NCBI RefSeq assembly: GCF_001613505.1
Contig: NZ_BDCM01000006.1
Location: 434,001-498,000, forward strand
DNA from: Nocardia mikamii NBRC 108933
GTDB lineage: Bacteria; Actinomycetota; Actinomycetes; Mycobacteriales; Mycobacteriaceae
Length of the DNA: 64,000 bases
Direction of reading: 5' to 3'
In this document: positions 1-8,299 of the stretch, piece after piece
How positions within the stretch are numbered: position 1 is the first letter of the stretch
How the letters are laid out: every line of letters starts with the position of its first letter
Translations under genes and position numbers: made by a program
Notes under the pieces: generated by a model
What the model was told of the DNA's origin: nothing
Databases searched by the model: none
What the model saw: only the letters and a program-made list of their open reading frames with translations

Positions 1-1
1 G

Positions 2-67
2 TCGGAGGAAGAGCTGGATCGCCGGTTGGACGTGCTGTCGATGGCGAAGGTCGAGGATCAGGACTGA
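2..67 (+). CDS. C-terminal end of an upstream gene (partial)
   Basis: Only the last 21 codons lie in the window. They are open from base 2, end in an acidic tail (KVEDQD) and stop with TGA at 65-67. The residues are rich in Glu, Asp and Arg, and nothing identifies the family. It converges on the FAD monooxygenase gene 67 bases away. It is called because the codon use is typical of the genome and no overlapping better gene exists. Confidence 0.4.
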   Translation, partial: SEEELDRRLDVLSMAKVEDQD

Positions 68-134
68 TCGCACGATCTCCGGATCCGGCCGCCGCGACTC
101 GCTCGCGCCGAGAGGCCGGATCCGGACTGGCGGC

Positions 135-1319
135 TCAGGCCGCCACCAGCGCCGGATAGTCGCGCAGATCGATGTCGTTGGCGGCATTGTCGCTGTATTT
201 CAGCATCAGGTCGAACATCCGCGAGCCGAGGAACCAGTTGCGCATCCGGATACCGCGGGCGGTGCGCGGGGCGAGGAAGCGGCCCGCGTTGCTGTTGCCC
301 GCGATCTTGGCGTAGCGCTTCATCAGTTCGTTGTAGCGCGCGAAGGCGGCGGTGTGGTCGCCGTCGGCCAGCGCCAGCTCCCCCGCCAGTACGTAGGCGC
401 CGACGACTGCCAGCCCGGTTCCGAAGCCGCCCAGCGTATTTCCGTAGGCGGAGTCGCCGACCAGCGCGATCCGGCCCTTGGTGTAGCCCTTCTTCATTCC
501 CACCTGCCCCAGCGAATCCAGGTAGAAAGAGTCCAGTTCGGACAGTTCGGCCATCATGGCGGGCACCGGCCCACGGGCACCGGCGAAGGCCTCGGCCAGG
601 ACGCGGCGCTGTGCCGCCTCGTCGTGCCGGTCGTAGGTGAGCGGCTGCGCGGCGAACATGTACATGTGCGCGGCCTTGTTCCCGCCGCGGACCGCGAGCC
701 GTCCGGGTTCGTTGTAGGCCTCGGACCGGTTGCGCTGCCGCGGTCCGCTCGGGTCGTGCCCCCATCCGGCCGCACCCGCGGTGCAGTAGTAGTAGCCCAG
801 ATGTTTGACGTAGTCGGCCTCGGGACCGAAGGCCAGCGCGCGCACCCGGGAGTGGATGCCGTCGCAACCGACCACCAGATCGAAGGTCCGCGCGGGGGCG
901 TTCTCGAATTCGACCTCGACGCCGGCGGCGGTCTCACGCAGCGCGGTGACGGAGTCGCCGAACACGTATTCACAGCCGTGCACGGTGCGCTCGTAGAAGA
1001 TCTCGGCCAGGTCGCCACGCAGGATCTCCACGTCGCCACCGGTGAAATCGCCTGATATGACGGCCAATTCGCCGCCCTCGGCGTCGGTGAGGATCATATC
1101 GGTCTTGCCGGTCTGCCGGCGGTGGATCTCCTCCCAGACGCCCATCCGCTCTAGCACCGTGCGGTGGGTCGCGCCCTTGAAGTCGACGGCTTGGCCGCCG
1201 GCCCGCAATTCGGGCGCTCGCTCGACGACGGTGACAGCGAAGCCGTAGCGCTGCAGCCAGTACGCCAGCGCCGGGCCGGCGATGCTCGCACCGGAGATGA
1301 GAACTGTCGTATTCCGCAT
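135..1319 (-). CDS. FAD-dependent monooxygenase (TetX/PHBH-like)
   Basis: A 394-residue flavoprotein hydroxylase of the p-hydroxybenzoate hydroxylase fold. Seen: an N-terminal dinucleotide-binding turn GASIAGPALA (about residues 10-19) followed by an acidic residue ending strand 2 (VVE), the NADPH/FAD motif VGCDGIHSRVR (about 149-159), and the second FAD motif GDSAYGNTLGGFGTGLA (about 288-304). Such enzymes insert one oxygen into aromatic or polyketide substrates and include antibiotic-inactivating members; the substrate here cannot be told. The ATG is preceded by GAGGGG with a 5-base spacer. The gene is divergent from a TetR regulator, which probably controls it. Length is normal and the key motifs are intact. 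Confidence 0.88.
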   Translation of the reverse strand: MRNTTVLISGASIAGPALAYWLQRYGFAVTVVERAPELRAGGQAVDFKGATHRTVLERMGVWEEIHRRQTGKTDMILTDAEGGELAVISGDFTGGDVEILRGDLAEIFYERTVHGCEYVFGDSVTALRETAAGVEVEFENAPARTFDLVVGCDGIHSRVRALAFGPEADYVKHLGYYYCTAGAAGWGHDPSGPRQRNRSEAYNEPGRLAVRGGNKAAHMYMFAAQPLTYDRHDEAAQRRVLAEAFAGARGPVPAMMAELSELDSFYLDSLGQVGMKKGYTKGRIALVGDSAYGNTLGGFGTGLAVVGAYVLAGELALADGDHTAAFARYNELMKRYAKIAGNSNAGRFLAPRTARGIRMRNWFLGSRMFDLMLKYSDNAANDIDLRDYPALVAA

Positions 1320-1352
1320 GATGACCCCTCGATCAGTAACTGTGTCTGTCGG

Positions 1353-1366
1353 ACGCTAATTAGCGT
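1353..1366. promoter_or_regulatory. Palindromic operator between monooxygenase and TetR gene
   Basis: A perfect 14-base palindrome, ACGCTAATTAGCGT, sits in the 96-base gap between the divergent monooxygenase and TetR genes. Its position and symmetry fit a TetR dimer site controlling both promoters. Assignment to this regulator is inference. Confidence 0.55.
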
Positions 1367-1415
1367 ATGCTGGACGCAGTTTCCCGTCAAGCCGGAATTC
1401 GGAGAGGATGGCGTC

Positions 1416-2129
1416 ATGACCGGACCGACTGCCCATGAACTGCTGTGGGGGGATTCGCAGCGCCCCCGGCGCGGCCCCAAGCCGTCGCTGTCGCTGGAAC
1501 GCATCGTCACCGAGGCCATCGCCCTGGCCGATGCCGACGGGATGGCCGCCGTATCGATGCAGCGGCTGGCCGAGCGGCTGGGCTGCGCCAAGATGGCCCT
1601 GTACCGCTATGTACCAGGAAAGGCCGAGCTCACAGCCTTGATGCTGGACTACGGAATGGGGCAGCCGCCGCAGGTCACGGTCGCCGACTCGGATCCCGAA
1701 CCCTGGCGCGAGGCGCTGCGGCAGTGGGCGCACACGTTGTACGAACGCTATCGAGACCATCCGTGGACGGTCGATCTCACCGTCGGTCCACGGCCGATGG
1801 GCCCGAACGAATTGGGCTGGATGGAGGCTCTACTGGCACCGCTGGCCGGCACCGGCCTGCGCGGCTCCGAGCGCCTCGACACGGTGGTGCTGCTGAACGG
1901 CCACCTCCGCAGCCTCGTCCAGCAGACGACCGGCCGGGGTCCCGAACAGTCCGAGAGCGAAATAGCCCGCCAGGTCGGCGAGGTCCTGGCCGCCCACGCC
2001 GACCGCTATCCCGAGGTCGTGGCCGCCTTCTCCGATACGTCCGCGGACGATCGCAACGCTGCGCTGAGCTATGGCATCGAGCGCATTCTCGACGGTGTGG
2101 CCGCCCTGATCGCCCGGCGGCGAGAGTGA
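1416..2129 (+). CDS. TetR-family transcriptional regulator
   Basis: A 237-residue repressor. The N-terminal helix-turn-helix is clear (about residues 36-66: MQRLAERLGCAKMALYRYV), followed by a TetR C-terminal ligand-binding domain with a TetR_C-like helix pattern. The start was set at the ATG at 1416, which has GGAGAGG upstream; a longer open frame runs back into the divergent gene and was not used. It most likely represses itself and the FAD monooxygenase through the palindrome at 1353-1366. The ligand is unknown. The DNA-binding helix TMALYRY-type sequence is close to the tetracycline-repressor class, which fits its pairing with a TetX-like enzyme. Confidence 0.88.
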   Translation: MTGPTAHELLWGDSQRPRRGPKPSLSLERIVTEAIALADADGMAAVSMQRLAERLGCAKMALYRYVPGKAELTALMLDYGMGQPPQVTVADSDPEPWREALRQWAHTLYERYRDHPWTVDLTVGPRPMGPNELGWMEALLAPLAGTGLRGSERLDTVVLLNGHLRSLVQQTTGRGPEQSESEIARQVGEVLAAHADRYPEVVAAFSDTSADDRNAALSYGIERILDGVAALIARRRE

Positions 2130-2197
2130 ACCGCGTCGAACACCCGACGACGAGCCGAAACGACCGCGATCATCCCCCGTCCGCGCCCCCGCGCGCC

Positions 2198-2203
2198 TAC
2201 AGT
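2198..2203 (+). promoter_or_regulatory. -10 box of a leaderless promoter
   Basis: TACAGT ends 7 nt before the A of the ATG at 2210 and no Shine-Dalgarno is present, so the transcript probably begins at the start codon. Confidence 0.45.
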
Positions 2204-2209
2204 CGGACT

Positions 2210-2653
2210 ATGGCCGAATTACCGGAGCTACAACAGAACGCCGTGACCACGGTGCGCGAGTTCTTCGCCGCGATGGAAATGAGCGCGGTGAACGAGGCGC
2301 TGGATCTGCTGGATCCCGACATCGTCTGGAAGAACACGTCACTGCCCGATATCCGCGGCATCCACCGCGTCGGCGCGGTACTGCGCGGGCTGAGCCGCGA
2401 CGCTTTCGGCTTCCGCGTCGATATGCACCACATCGCCGCGGAAACCGATGGGGCCCCCGCGGTCGAGGGCGAGACGGTCCTGACCGAACGCACCGACTAT
2501 CTGCGCATGGGCCCGCTGGAAATCGGGTTCTGGGTCTGCGGCACATTCGAACTCGTCGACGGCCGGATCACCCTGTGGCACGACCACTTCAGCTGGGAGA
2601 ACTTCCTGCGCGGCACCGCGGCGGGGATCTGGAACCTGGTCCGCCGGCGCTGA
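2210..2653 (+). CDS. Limonene-1,2-epoxide hydrolase-family protein
   Basis: A 147-residue cone-shaped alpha+beta protein (SnoaL/NTF2-like superfamily). Length and C-terminal features match limonene-1,2-epoxide hydrolases: ERTDYLRMG (about residues 88-96) offers the Arg-x-Asp pair and ITLWHDHFSW (about 121-130) the second Asp of the Asp-Arg-Asp catalytic triad known in this family. So it may hydrolyse an epoxide in one step; the substrate is not predictable. It sits 80 bases after the TetR gene on the same strand but has its own leaderless-type promoter. A simpler NTF2-like binding protein is the alternative. Confidence 0.75.
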   Translation: MAELPELQQNAVTTVREFFAAMEMSAVNEALDLLDPDIVWKNTSLPDIRGIHRVGAVLRGLSRDAFGFRVDMHHIAAETDGAPAVEGETVLTERTDYLRMGPLEIGFWVCGTFELVDGRITLWHDHFSWENFLRGTAAGIWNLVRRR

Positions 2654-2726
2654 TCACGCGCGGCCCAGCAGCGCCCGGCGCTGCCGGTCGTGGTGCGCGC
2701 GCCCGCACACCACGACCGTTGCGACG

Positions 2727-3584
2727 TCAGCCGCGCAGGTGGCCGATCTCCGCGCGCGCCGCCTCGCCGGCGGTGCCGAAGTCGGTGCGCGAGAAAATGT
2801 TCCAGCGGTCCAGCAGGGGCGTGAAGACCAACTCGGCGGCGCGGTTCGGTTCGTAGATACCGGCTTCGGCCAGGACCTCGGTGCTGTTGCGGCCGTCGCG
2901 CAGGGTGAGTTCGGGAACCCGGAACTCGGCGATCCGATCGGCGATCGCCCGCATGGCCTGATCCGGCACCAACTCCAGCGCCGCGGCGACCAGATTGCCG
3001 AAGAACGCCGACTGCAACTCGTCGTCGAGCGCGATCCGGTCCGCGATGGCGGTCACCATCGAATTCTCCTGCAGCGCGGCGATATTGCGGTGCCGCACCG
3101 CGGAGGCGGACTCCTCGAAGGCACACAGCGCCAGCACATCGAGCAGGTGCAGCGGCGGCCGGCGAAAGCCGGTCGTCATATGCTCCATCCGCGCACGCTC
3201 GAGTTCCACCGGATCCACCGCCCGCGTCACCATCAGATAGTTGCGGATGAGGATCTCGTGGCGGTTCTCCTCGGCCGTCCAGCGACCGACCCAGCGCCAC
3301 CACGGACCCGTGCGCAGGTGCTTGCCGAGCTCGCGATGGTACGACGGCAAATTGTCGGCGATCAGTACGCTCACGGTGAGCGCAACCGTGGCAACCTCAC
3401 CCAGGGTGGCCTGTTCCGGATCCCAGTCGACGCCGCCGAGGAAGCCGAAATTGCGTCCGTCACTGAAAGGCACGTACTCGTGCGGCTGCCAGACCTGCGC
3501 CAGCTCGATGTGGCGCCGGAGATTGTCTTCCACCGCATCGGCGAGCGATTCCAGCAGCTCACGATCGGTCAACTGAGTTTGCAC
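2727..3584 (-). CDS. desA2: DesA2-like acyl-ACP desaturase homologue with degraded iron site
   Basis: A 285-residue all-helical ferritin-like protein of the acyl-ACP desaturase family, in the syntenic position of M. tuberculosis desA2 (next to phoH2 and glyA). Seen: the helix LIADNLPSYHREL (about 75-87), TAEENRHEI (about 103-111) and a second helix CAFEESASAVRH (about 154-165). By alignment from memory with plant and mycobacterial desaturases, the first ligand Glu is Ala (IADNLP for TEDNLP) and the final DExRH motif reads DDELQ, so up to three of six iron ligands are lost. Canonical desaturation is therefore doubtful. The second of two GTG codons is chosen because TACCTT lies exactly 7 nt upstream (leaderless). 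Confidence 0.8.
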   Translation of the reverse strand: MQTQLTDRELLESLADAVEDNLRRHIELAQVWQPHEYVPFSDGRNFGFLGGVDWDPEQATLGEVATVALTVSVLIADNLPSYHRELGKHLRTGPWWRWVGRWTAEENRHEILIRNYLMVTRAVDPVELERARMEHMTTGFRRPPLHLLDVLALCAFEESASAVRHRNIAALQENSMVTAIADRIALDDELQSAFFGNLVAAALELVPDQAMRAIADRIAEFRVPELTLRDGRNSTEVLAEAGIYEPNRAAELVFTPLLDRWNIFSRTDFGTAGEAARAEIGHLRG

Positions 3585-3703
3585 CACGACAAGGTACCGA
3601 CTGTTCGGGCGGAGCGGGGGAATTACGCGCGGACGCCGTGCGATACACAGCGGCGCGGCCGCGAGACCATGAGGATGTCTCGCCGCCGCGCCACGCCCGT
3701 CGA

Positions 3704-4309
3704 CTACTTGGTGGTCACCGTGGTCTGCCGGTCGGCGGAGTTCCAGGTGATCGTGCCGCCGGTGAAGTCGCTCTCCTTACCGGCCGGGTTGTCCTTCTCG
3801 TCGCTGGTCGGATAGCCGAGCTTGCCGTTCACGCCGCCGTTGCCCTCCCAGGCGGTGCGGATATCACCCCACACCACGTGGGCGTCGGTCTGCTGACTCC
3901 AGCAGATCGCACCGCCGGTGAACTCCTGACAGGAACCGCCGTTGGGGCCCTCGACCGCTGCACCGGTGGGCTCACCGAGCGGGCTCTGCACAGCGCCCAT
4001 CTCGGTGTACTTGGTGAGGATGTGGCCGGCGACCGCGATCTCCTGACCGTTCTGGGTCGCGATCTTGGTTTCCGAGGCCGCGGCACTACCCGACGGCATC
4101 TCGCCCGACGTCATGGTCCCTGATGCCATGGTCCCCGAAGCCATGGTGCCCGTAGCCATCGCGCCGGTGGTTTCGGTCATGCCGGCAGGGGTGGTGGTCC
4201 CAGAGCTGTTGTTGTCGTTGTCGTCGTTGCTGCAGGCGGCGGTGAACAGCAGCGCCGTCCCGGCGAAGGCCATCACGACGGCGGCGGAACGTCGAGCGAA
4301 GTGGTGCAT
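3704..4309 (-). CDS. LGFP-repeat lipoprotein
   Basis: A 201-residue exported protein. A signal peptide (Arg-Arg then a hydrophobic stretch to about residue 25) ends in FTAAC, a lipobox-like site, so it is probably lipid-anchored. Then comes an Asp/Asn-Ser linker and a Met-Thr-Ser-Gly repeat section (about 40-70), followed by LGFP-type repeats: SPLGEPTG, GAICWSQQTDAHVVWGDIRTAW and GKLGYPTSDE. LGFP repeats are thought to anchor or organise proteins in the mycolic-acid cell wall. The ATG at 4309 is preferred over 4315 because GAGAGG lies 6 nt upstream of it. Confidence 0.8.
   Translation of the reverse strand: MHHFARRSAAVVMAFAGTALLFTAACSNDDNDNNSSGTTTPAGMTETTGAMATGTMASGTMASGTMTSGEMPSGSAAASETKIATQNGQEIAVAGHILTKYTEMGAVQSPLGEPTGAAVEGPNGGSCQEFTGGAICWSQQTDAHVVWGDIRTAWEGNGGVNGKLGYPTSDEKDNPAGKESDFTGGTITWNSADRQTTVTTK
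4110..4169. repeat. 15-bp tandem repeat inside the LGFP lipoprotein gene
   Basis: Four adjacent 15-base units, most of the form gccatggtscccgwa, encode the repeating pentapeptide G-T-M-A-S with variants (TSGEM, ATGAM). The reading frame is kept, so copy number can vary without breaking the gene. Confidence 0.75.
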
Positions 4310-4565
4310 GTTCATCCTCTCGGAAGGTGAAGGCAGGTGGCGCCCCGTATGCGACACCACCGGCCTACAGGCCGGCGCTCGGCAATGGTCCGGCGAACCT
4401 ATCTGAAACACCGACAACCACGTCGAGCAGGGTTCTTGCGGAAATATACCCGCCACCGTGTGAGATGAACCATATTCCGAATGTTTGCTGGGACACACCT
4501 TTTGCCGCCGAGGCGGTAGCGGAACATGTCCGCTACCGCCTCGGGGTTTCGCTCGGCCGGCCGCC

Positions 4566-5945
4566 TCAGGCGTTCGGCCCGTACTCCTCCAGCATCTCGG
4601 TGACCAGCGCGGCGATCGGCGAGCGCTCGCTGCGGGTCAGGGTGACGTGGGCGAAAAGCGGGTGGCCCTTGAGCTTTTCGATCACCGCCGCGACACCGTC
4701 GTGGCGGCCGACCCGCAGGTTGTCGCGCTGGGCGACGTCGTGGGTGAGCACCACCCGCGACCCGCTGCCCAGGCGGCTGAGCACCGTGAGCAGCACATTG
4801 CGTTCCAGCGACTGCGCCTCGTCCACGATCACGAACGAATCGTGCAGCGACCGCCCGCGAATGTGGGTGAGCGGCAAGACCTCCAGCATGCCGCGGGAGA
4901 GCACCTCCTCCATCACCTCCGGGCTCGCCAGGCCGTCGAGGGTGTCGAAGACCGCCTGGGCCCACGGGCCCATCTTCTCGCTCTCACTGCCCGGTAGATA
5001 ACCCAGCTCCTGACCGCCCACCGCGTACAGCGGCCGGAACACCACCACCTTGCGCTGAGAACGCCGCTCCAGCACCGCTTCCAGGCCCGCAGTGAGCGCC
5101 AGCGCCGACTTGCCGGTACCGGCCTTACCTCCCAGCGAGACGATGCCCACACTCTCGTCCAGCAGCAGATCGAGGGCGATGCGCTGTTCGGCCGAGCGGC
5201 CGTGCAGACCGAAGGCCTCCCGATCGCCGCGCACCAGCTGCACCCGCTTGTCCGCGGTCACCCGCGCCAGCGCGCTGCCGTTGGCGCCGAGCAGCCGAAT
5301 CCCGGTGTGGCAGGGCAGATCCCGGGCCTCGTCCAGATCGATGACCGAATCGGCGTAGAGCCGGTCGACGCAGTCGGCGCCGACCTCGAGTTCGGCCATC
5401 CCGGTCCAGCCGGAGATCACCACGTCCTGGGCGTGGTACTCCTCGGCGGGCAGGCCCACCGCGCCCGCCTTCACCCGCAGCGGAATGTCCTTGGACACCA
5501 GCACTACTCGCTGTCCCTCGGCGGCGAGGTTGAGCGCGCAGGCGAGGATGCGGGAATCGTTGGTGTCGGTGCGGAACCCGACCGGAAGCACCTCCGGGTC
5601 GGTGTGATTCAACTCCACCTGCAGCGTGCCGCCCTCGGTCCCGATCGGGACCCGCAGGTCCAACCGGCCGAATTCCAAACGCAGGTCGTCGAGATTGCGC
5701 AGGGCTTCGCGCGCGAACCAGCCGAGTTCGTGATGGTGCCGTTTGGCCTCCAGTTCGCTGATGACCACCAGCGGTAGCACCACGTGATGTTCACCGAAAC
5801 GCGTCATGGCCCAGGGGTCGGACAACAAGACGGAGGTGTCGATCACGAAGGATTTGCGGGGCGAGGTGCCGGCTCCCTTTCCGGAGCCTCCGCTCTTGTC
5901 GGAGCGGGCTTTCGAGGGAGCGATGACGGAGCGTGCATCAGTCAC
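4566..5945 (-). CDS. phoH2: PhoH2: PIN-domain plus PhoH ATPase fusion
   Basis: A 459-residue protein. The N-terminal part (about 30-175) is a PIN ribonuclease domain with the acidic set: [21 protein letters not shown], and [10 protein letters not shown]. The C-terminal part (about 220-450) is a PhoH ATPase with Walker [14 protein letters not shown] and Walker [11 protein letters not shown]. Mycobacterial PhoH2 proteins are ATP-dependent RNA helicase/RNases and form a toxin-antitoxin pair with the small upstream PhoAT. The start is GTG at 5945 because AAAGGAG lies 6 nt before it; the upstream in-frame ATG at 5972 has no ribosome site. The 5' region carries a micro-ORF and hairpins (see 6013-6108). 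Confidence 0.9.
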   Translation of the reverse strand: MTDARSVIAPSKARSDKSGGSGKGAGTSPRKSFVIDTSVLLSDPWAMTRFGEHHVVLPLVVISELEAKRHHHELGWFAREALRNLDDLRLEFGRLDLRVPIGTEGGTLQVELNHTDPEVLPVGFRTDTNDSRILACALNLAAEGQRVVLVSKDIPLRVKAGAVGLPAEEYHAQDVVISGWTGMAELEVGADCVDRLYADSVIDLDEARDLPCHTGIRLLGANGSALARVTADKRVQLVRGDREAFGLHGRSAEQRIALDLLLDESVGIVSLGGKAGTGKSALALTAGLEAVLERRSQRKVVVFRPLYAVGGQELGYLPGSESEKMGPWAQAVFDTLDGLASPEVMEEVLSRGMLEVLPLTHIRGRSLHDSFVIVDEAQSLERNVLLTVLSRLGSGSRVVLTHDVAQRDNLRVGRHDGVAAVIEKLKGHPLFAHVTLTRSERSPIAALVTEMLEEYGPNA

Positions 5946-6247
5946 GGTGGGCTCCTTTGTTGTCCGTGCCATACCCGCACGGACGTTCTCGCTGGGCCGG
6001 TCCGCCCTGGGGTCACACGACCCGAGGGCCGGGTACCGGCCCTCTCGTACTGAGTTGCTCAGCCACGATCAGAACCTCCCGGACGAGCCACAACGACGCG
6101 GCTCGCACTTCGACGGTACTGCGATTTCGCGATTCCGGCTCCCGAGATGGCAGGCGTGTCGATGAATAGCTAGTTAACGCCGACGGGTAGCTATCGGTCA
6201 GCTACGGAGTTGCCCGGCTACTCGGCGGAACCCGCTAGAGTCGCTAC
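5946..6247. promoter_or_regulatory. phoH2 5' region with two hairpins; divergent promoter
   Basis: This 300-base gap holds the phoH2 leader. Two inverted repeats stand out: GTCCGTG/CACGGAC at 5962-5968 and 5978-5984, ending 10 bases before the phoH2 ribosome site, and GAGGGCCGG/CCGGCCCTC at 6024-6032 and 6036-6044 with a 3-base loop. A smaller CTGAG/CTCAG pair is at 6050-6062. On the other strand TAGAGT (6236-6241) is the -10 of the small gene at 6248. Confidence 0.5.
6013..6108 (-). CDS. Candidate micro-ORF upstream of phoH2 (PhoAT position)
   Basis: An open frame of up to 31 residues ends 67 bases before the phoH2 start. The best supported start is the internal GTG at 6066, with GGGAGG 8 nt upstream, giving a 17-residue peptide; the GTG at 6108 gives the longer form ([13 protein letters not shown] at its N-terminus). 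Its 3' half overlaps the 9-bp hairpin at 6024-6044, so translation would melt that structure. In mycobacteria the antitoxin PhoAT is encoded just upstream of phoH2. Similarity to PhoAT could not be checked, so the identity is inference. Confidence 0.3.
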   Translation of the reverse strand: MRAASLWLVREVLIVAEQLSTRGPVPGPRVV

Positions 6248-6520
6248 ATGAGCGATGTGGCAGAGCTGGAGAAGCTGTCGTCGAAGGAACTGCACGACCG
6301 CGCGGTCAAACACGCCGTCCGGCACGGCGACGTCAAGTTCCTGTGGCGGCTGCTGGAGCAGATCCCGGCGGCGGAGGCCGCCACCGGGAACATCGGCGAG
6401 AGCGAGGCGGACATCAAATACGTGCTGCCGATGCTCGACGACTACGTGCACTCCGGCGAGGGCAAGATCGCCGAGGCGTTGCGGCCGTTGTACATCGAAT
6501 ACCTGAGCACCCGCGACTGA
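6248..6520 (+). CDS. Small conserved-looking cytosolic protein, unknown
   Basis: A 90-residue soluble acidic protein with no signal or membrane segment. It looks mostly helical (for example LSSKELHDRAVKHAVRHGDV, about 10-29, and IAEALRPLYIEYLS near the end). I do not recognise a family. It is likely real: codon use is good, and TAGAGT lies 7 nt before the ATG with no Shine-Dalgarno, the leaderless pattern of neighbouring genes. It is divergent from phoH2 and convergent with glyA. Confidence 0.7.
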   Translation: MSDVAELEKLSSKELHDRAVKHAVRHGDVKFLWRLLEQIPAAEAATGNIGESEADIKYVLPMLDDYVHSGEGKIAEALRPLYIEYLSTRD

Positions 6521-6606
6521 CCGCTCCCGGGCCGGCCGGCGCACGCCGCGGCACTTGCTCCGCACCGTCGAGAAGCGAAAAGCACCCGCGCACAGGGTGA
6601 CTCATA

Positions 6607-6644
6607 GATCGACCCCGGCGGCCGGGCGGCTACCGGGGTCGATC
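6607..6644. terminator. Bidirectional stem-loop between small gene and glyA
   Basis: Perfect 12-bp arms GATCGACCCCGG (6607-6618) and CCGGGGTCGATC (6633-6644) with a 14-base loop lie between two convergent genes. There is no clear T tract, which is common for actinobacterial terminators. Confidence 0.65.
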
Positions 6645-6659
6645 GCGCTGCGGTCCGGC

Positions 6660-7958
6660 TCAGCCGAGCAGCTTCCAGTCCTCCAGGCCGTCGTAGAGCG
6701 GGAAGTCCTGGGCCAGCTTGGACACTCGCGCGCGCAGGGCCGCGAGGTCGGCATTGCCCGCCAGCGCGGTGGCGATGATGTCGGAAACCTCGGCGAATTC
6801 GGTGTCACCGAAGCCGCGCGTGGCCAGCGCGGCGGTACCGATGCGCAGGCCGGAGGTGACCATCGGCGGACGCGGGTCGAAAGGAACGGCGTTGCGGTTC
6901 ACCGTGATTCCGACCTCGTGCAGCAGATCCTCGCCCTGCTGGCCGTCCATCTGCGAGTTGCGCAGATCCACGAGCACCAGGTGCACATCGGTGCCGCCGG
7001 TCAGCACGGTGACGCCGTTACCGGCGACATCGGCGGCGGTCAGGCGCTCGGCCAGAATCTTGGCGCCGGACAGAGTGCGCTCCTGGCGCTGCTTGAACTC
7101 CTCGGTGCCGGCGATCTTGAAGGCGGCGGCCTTCGCGGCGATCACGTGCATGAGCGGACCGCCCTGCTGGCCCGGGAACACGGCGCTGTTGAGCTTCTTC
7201 GCGTATTCCTGCTTGGCCAGGATCAGACCCGAACGCGGACCGCCGAGGGTCTTGTGCACGGTCGAGGACACCACATCCGCGTGCGGCACCGGCGAGGGGT
7301 GCAGACCGGCGGCGACCAGACCGGCGAAATGCGCCATATCGACCCAGAGGTAGGCGCCCACCTCGTCGGCGATCTCGCGGAACGCCGCGAAGTCCAGGTG
7401 GCGCGGGTAGGCCGACCAGCCGGCCACGATCACCTTCGGCCGGACCTCACGCGCCTGCTTGCGCAGCTCGTCCATGTCGACGCGGTGGTCTTCCTTGCTC
7501 ACCCCGTAGGCGTGCACCTCGTAGAGCTTGCCGGAGAAGTTGAGCCGCATGCCGTGGGTGAGGTGACCGCCGTGCGCCAGATCCAGACCGAGCAGCTTCT
7601 CGCCCGGATTCATCAGCGACATCAGCACCGCGGCGTTGGCCTGCGCGCCCGAATGCGGCTGCACGTTGGCGAATTCGGCGCCGAACAACTCCTTGACCCG
7701 CTCGCGCGCGAGGTTCTCCACGACGTCGACGTGCTCGCAACCGCCGTAGTAGCGGCGACCGGGATAACCCTCGGCGTATTTGTTGGTCAGCACGCTGCCC
7801 TGCGCCTGCAGCACCGCGCGCGGCACGAAGTTCTCGGAGGCGATCATCTCGAGGGTGTCGCGCTCACGGGCGAGTTCGCCCGCCATCGCGGCGGCGAGCT
7901 CGGGATCGAGATCGGCGAGCGACTGGGTGTTGACAGAGGGGGCGGTCGTCTGGGTCAC
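6660..7958 (-). CDS. glyA: Serine hydroxymethyltransferase
   Basis: A 432-residue PLP enzyme that converts serine and tetrahydrofolate to glycine and methylene-THF, the main entry to one-carbon metabolism. Seen: [16 protein letters not shown] region, AHGGHLTHG (substrate/folate), [12 protein letters not shown] and the PLP-lysine motif [14 protein letters not shown] (about 228-241). Length is normal. The second of two nearby GTG codons is chosen because TAGACT ends 7 nt before it on the minus strand, indicating a leaderless mRNA; the first GTG at 7964 would fall inside the spacer. It follows the M. tuberculosis glyA1 context (coaA and desA2 neighbours). Confidence 0.95.
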   Translation of the reverse strand: MTQTTAPSVNTQSLADLDPELAAAMAGELARERDTLEMIASENFVPRAVLQAQGSVLTNKYAEGYPGRRYYGGCEHVDVVENLARERVKELFGAEFANVQPHSGAQANAAVLMSLMNPGEKLLGLDLAHGGHLTHGMRLNFSGKLYEVHAYGVSKEDHRVDMDELRKQAREVRPKVIVAGWSAYPRHLDFAAFREIADEVGAYLWVDMAHFAGLVAAGLHPSPVPHADVVSSTVHKTLGGPRSGLILAKQEYAKKLNSAVFPGQQGGPLMHVIAAKAAAFKIAGTEEFKQRQERTLSGAKILAERLTAADVAGNGVTVLTGGTDVHLVLVDLRNSQMDGQQGEDLLHEVGITVNRNAVPFDPRPPMVTSGLRIGTAALATRGFGDTEFAEVSDIIATALAGNADLAALRARVSKLAQDFPLYDGLEDWKLLG

Positions 7959-8123
7959 GCGCACAGTCTATGTGGTGGTCCCCGGCCGCTCCGTCGTGGC
8001 CCGCAACGGCACCGGGCGCGGCGACCGCGCTACCCGCCCGGATGTAATAGCGACCGCACACCAGCCGTGGAGCACCCAGAATCCAGGGCTGCCCGCTTCG
8101 TAAAAAAGGCGTAACATTCGCCG

Positions 8124-8146
8124 CGCTGTCGAAGACTGTGACAGCG
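8124..8146. promoter_or_regulatory. Inverted repeat upstream of the 39-residue ORF
   Basis: CGCTGTC (8124-8130) and GACAGCG (8140-8146) form a 7-bp inverted repeat with a 9-base spacer, 34 bases before the small ORF at 8180. It could be an operator or 5' stem. Confidence 0.3.
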
Positions 8147-8179
8147 TCATCGACTCATTCGATCAAATCAGGGGTTCAC

Positions 8180-8299
8180 ATGCTGTTTTTCACCGCGGGT
8201 ACCGGTAACTCGATTCAGGACATGCTTTTCGCGCTCCTGAAGTCCGCCTGCACCATCTCCTCCGGCGGCAACGCCGGTTGTGCGGGCTGGGGTATGTAG
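8180..8299 (+). CDS. Candidate 39-residue small protein
   Basis: A short ORF with AGGGG 5 nt before the ATG. The peptide begins hydrophobic (MLFFTAG), has a second hydrophobic stretch DMLFALLKSACTI and ends GGNAGCAGWGM, with two cysteines ten residues apart (24 and 34). That could be a small membrane-associated or exported peptide. No family is recognised. It stands alone in the 550-base space between glyA and the DUF885 gene. Evidence is the ribosome site and non-random composition only; a small RNA is an alternative. Confidence 0.4.
   Translation: MLFFTAGTGNSIQDMLFALLKSACTISSGGNAGCAGWGM

Noticed and set aside
1164..1415. Upstream extension of the TetR regulator into the monooxygenase gene
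   Set aside because: It overlaps the divergent gene and the operator palindrome; the ATG at 1416 has a proper ribosome site and gives a normal TetR N-terminus.
4399..4965. 188-codon minus-strand frame overlapping the PhoH ATPase end
   Set aside because: Pro/Arg/Gly-rich translation in the wrong frame of a gene with intact Walker motifs.
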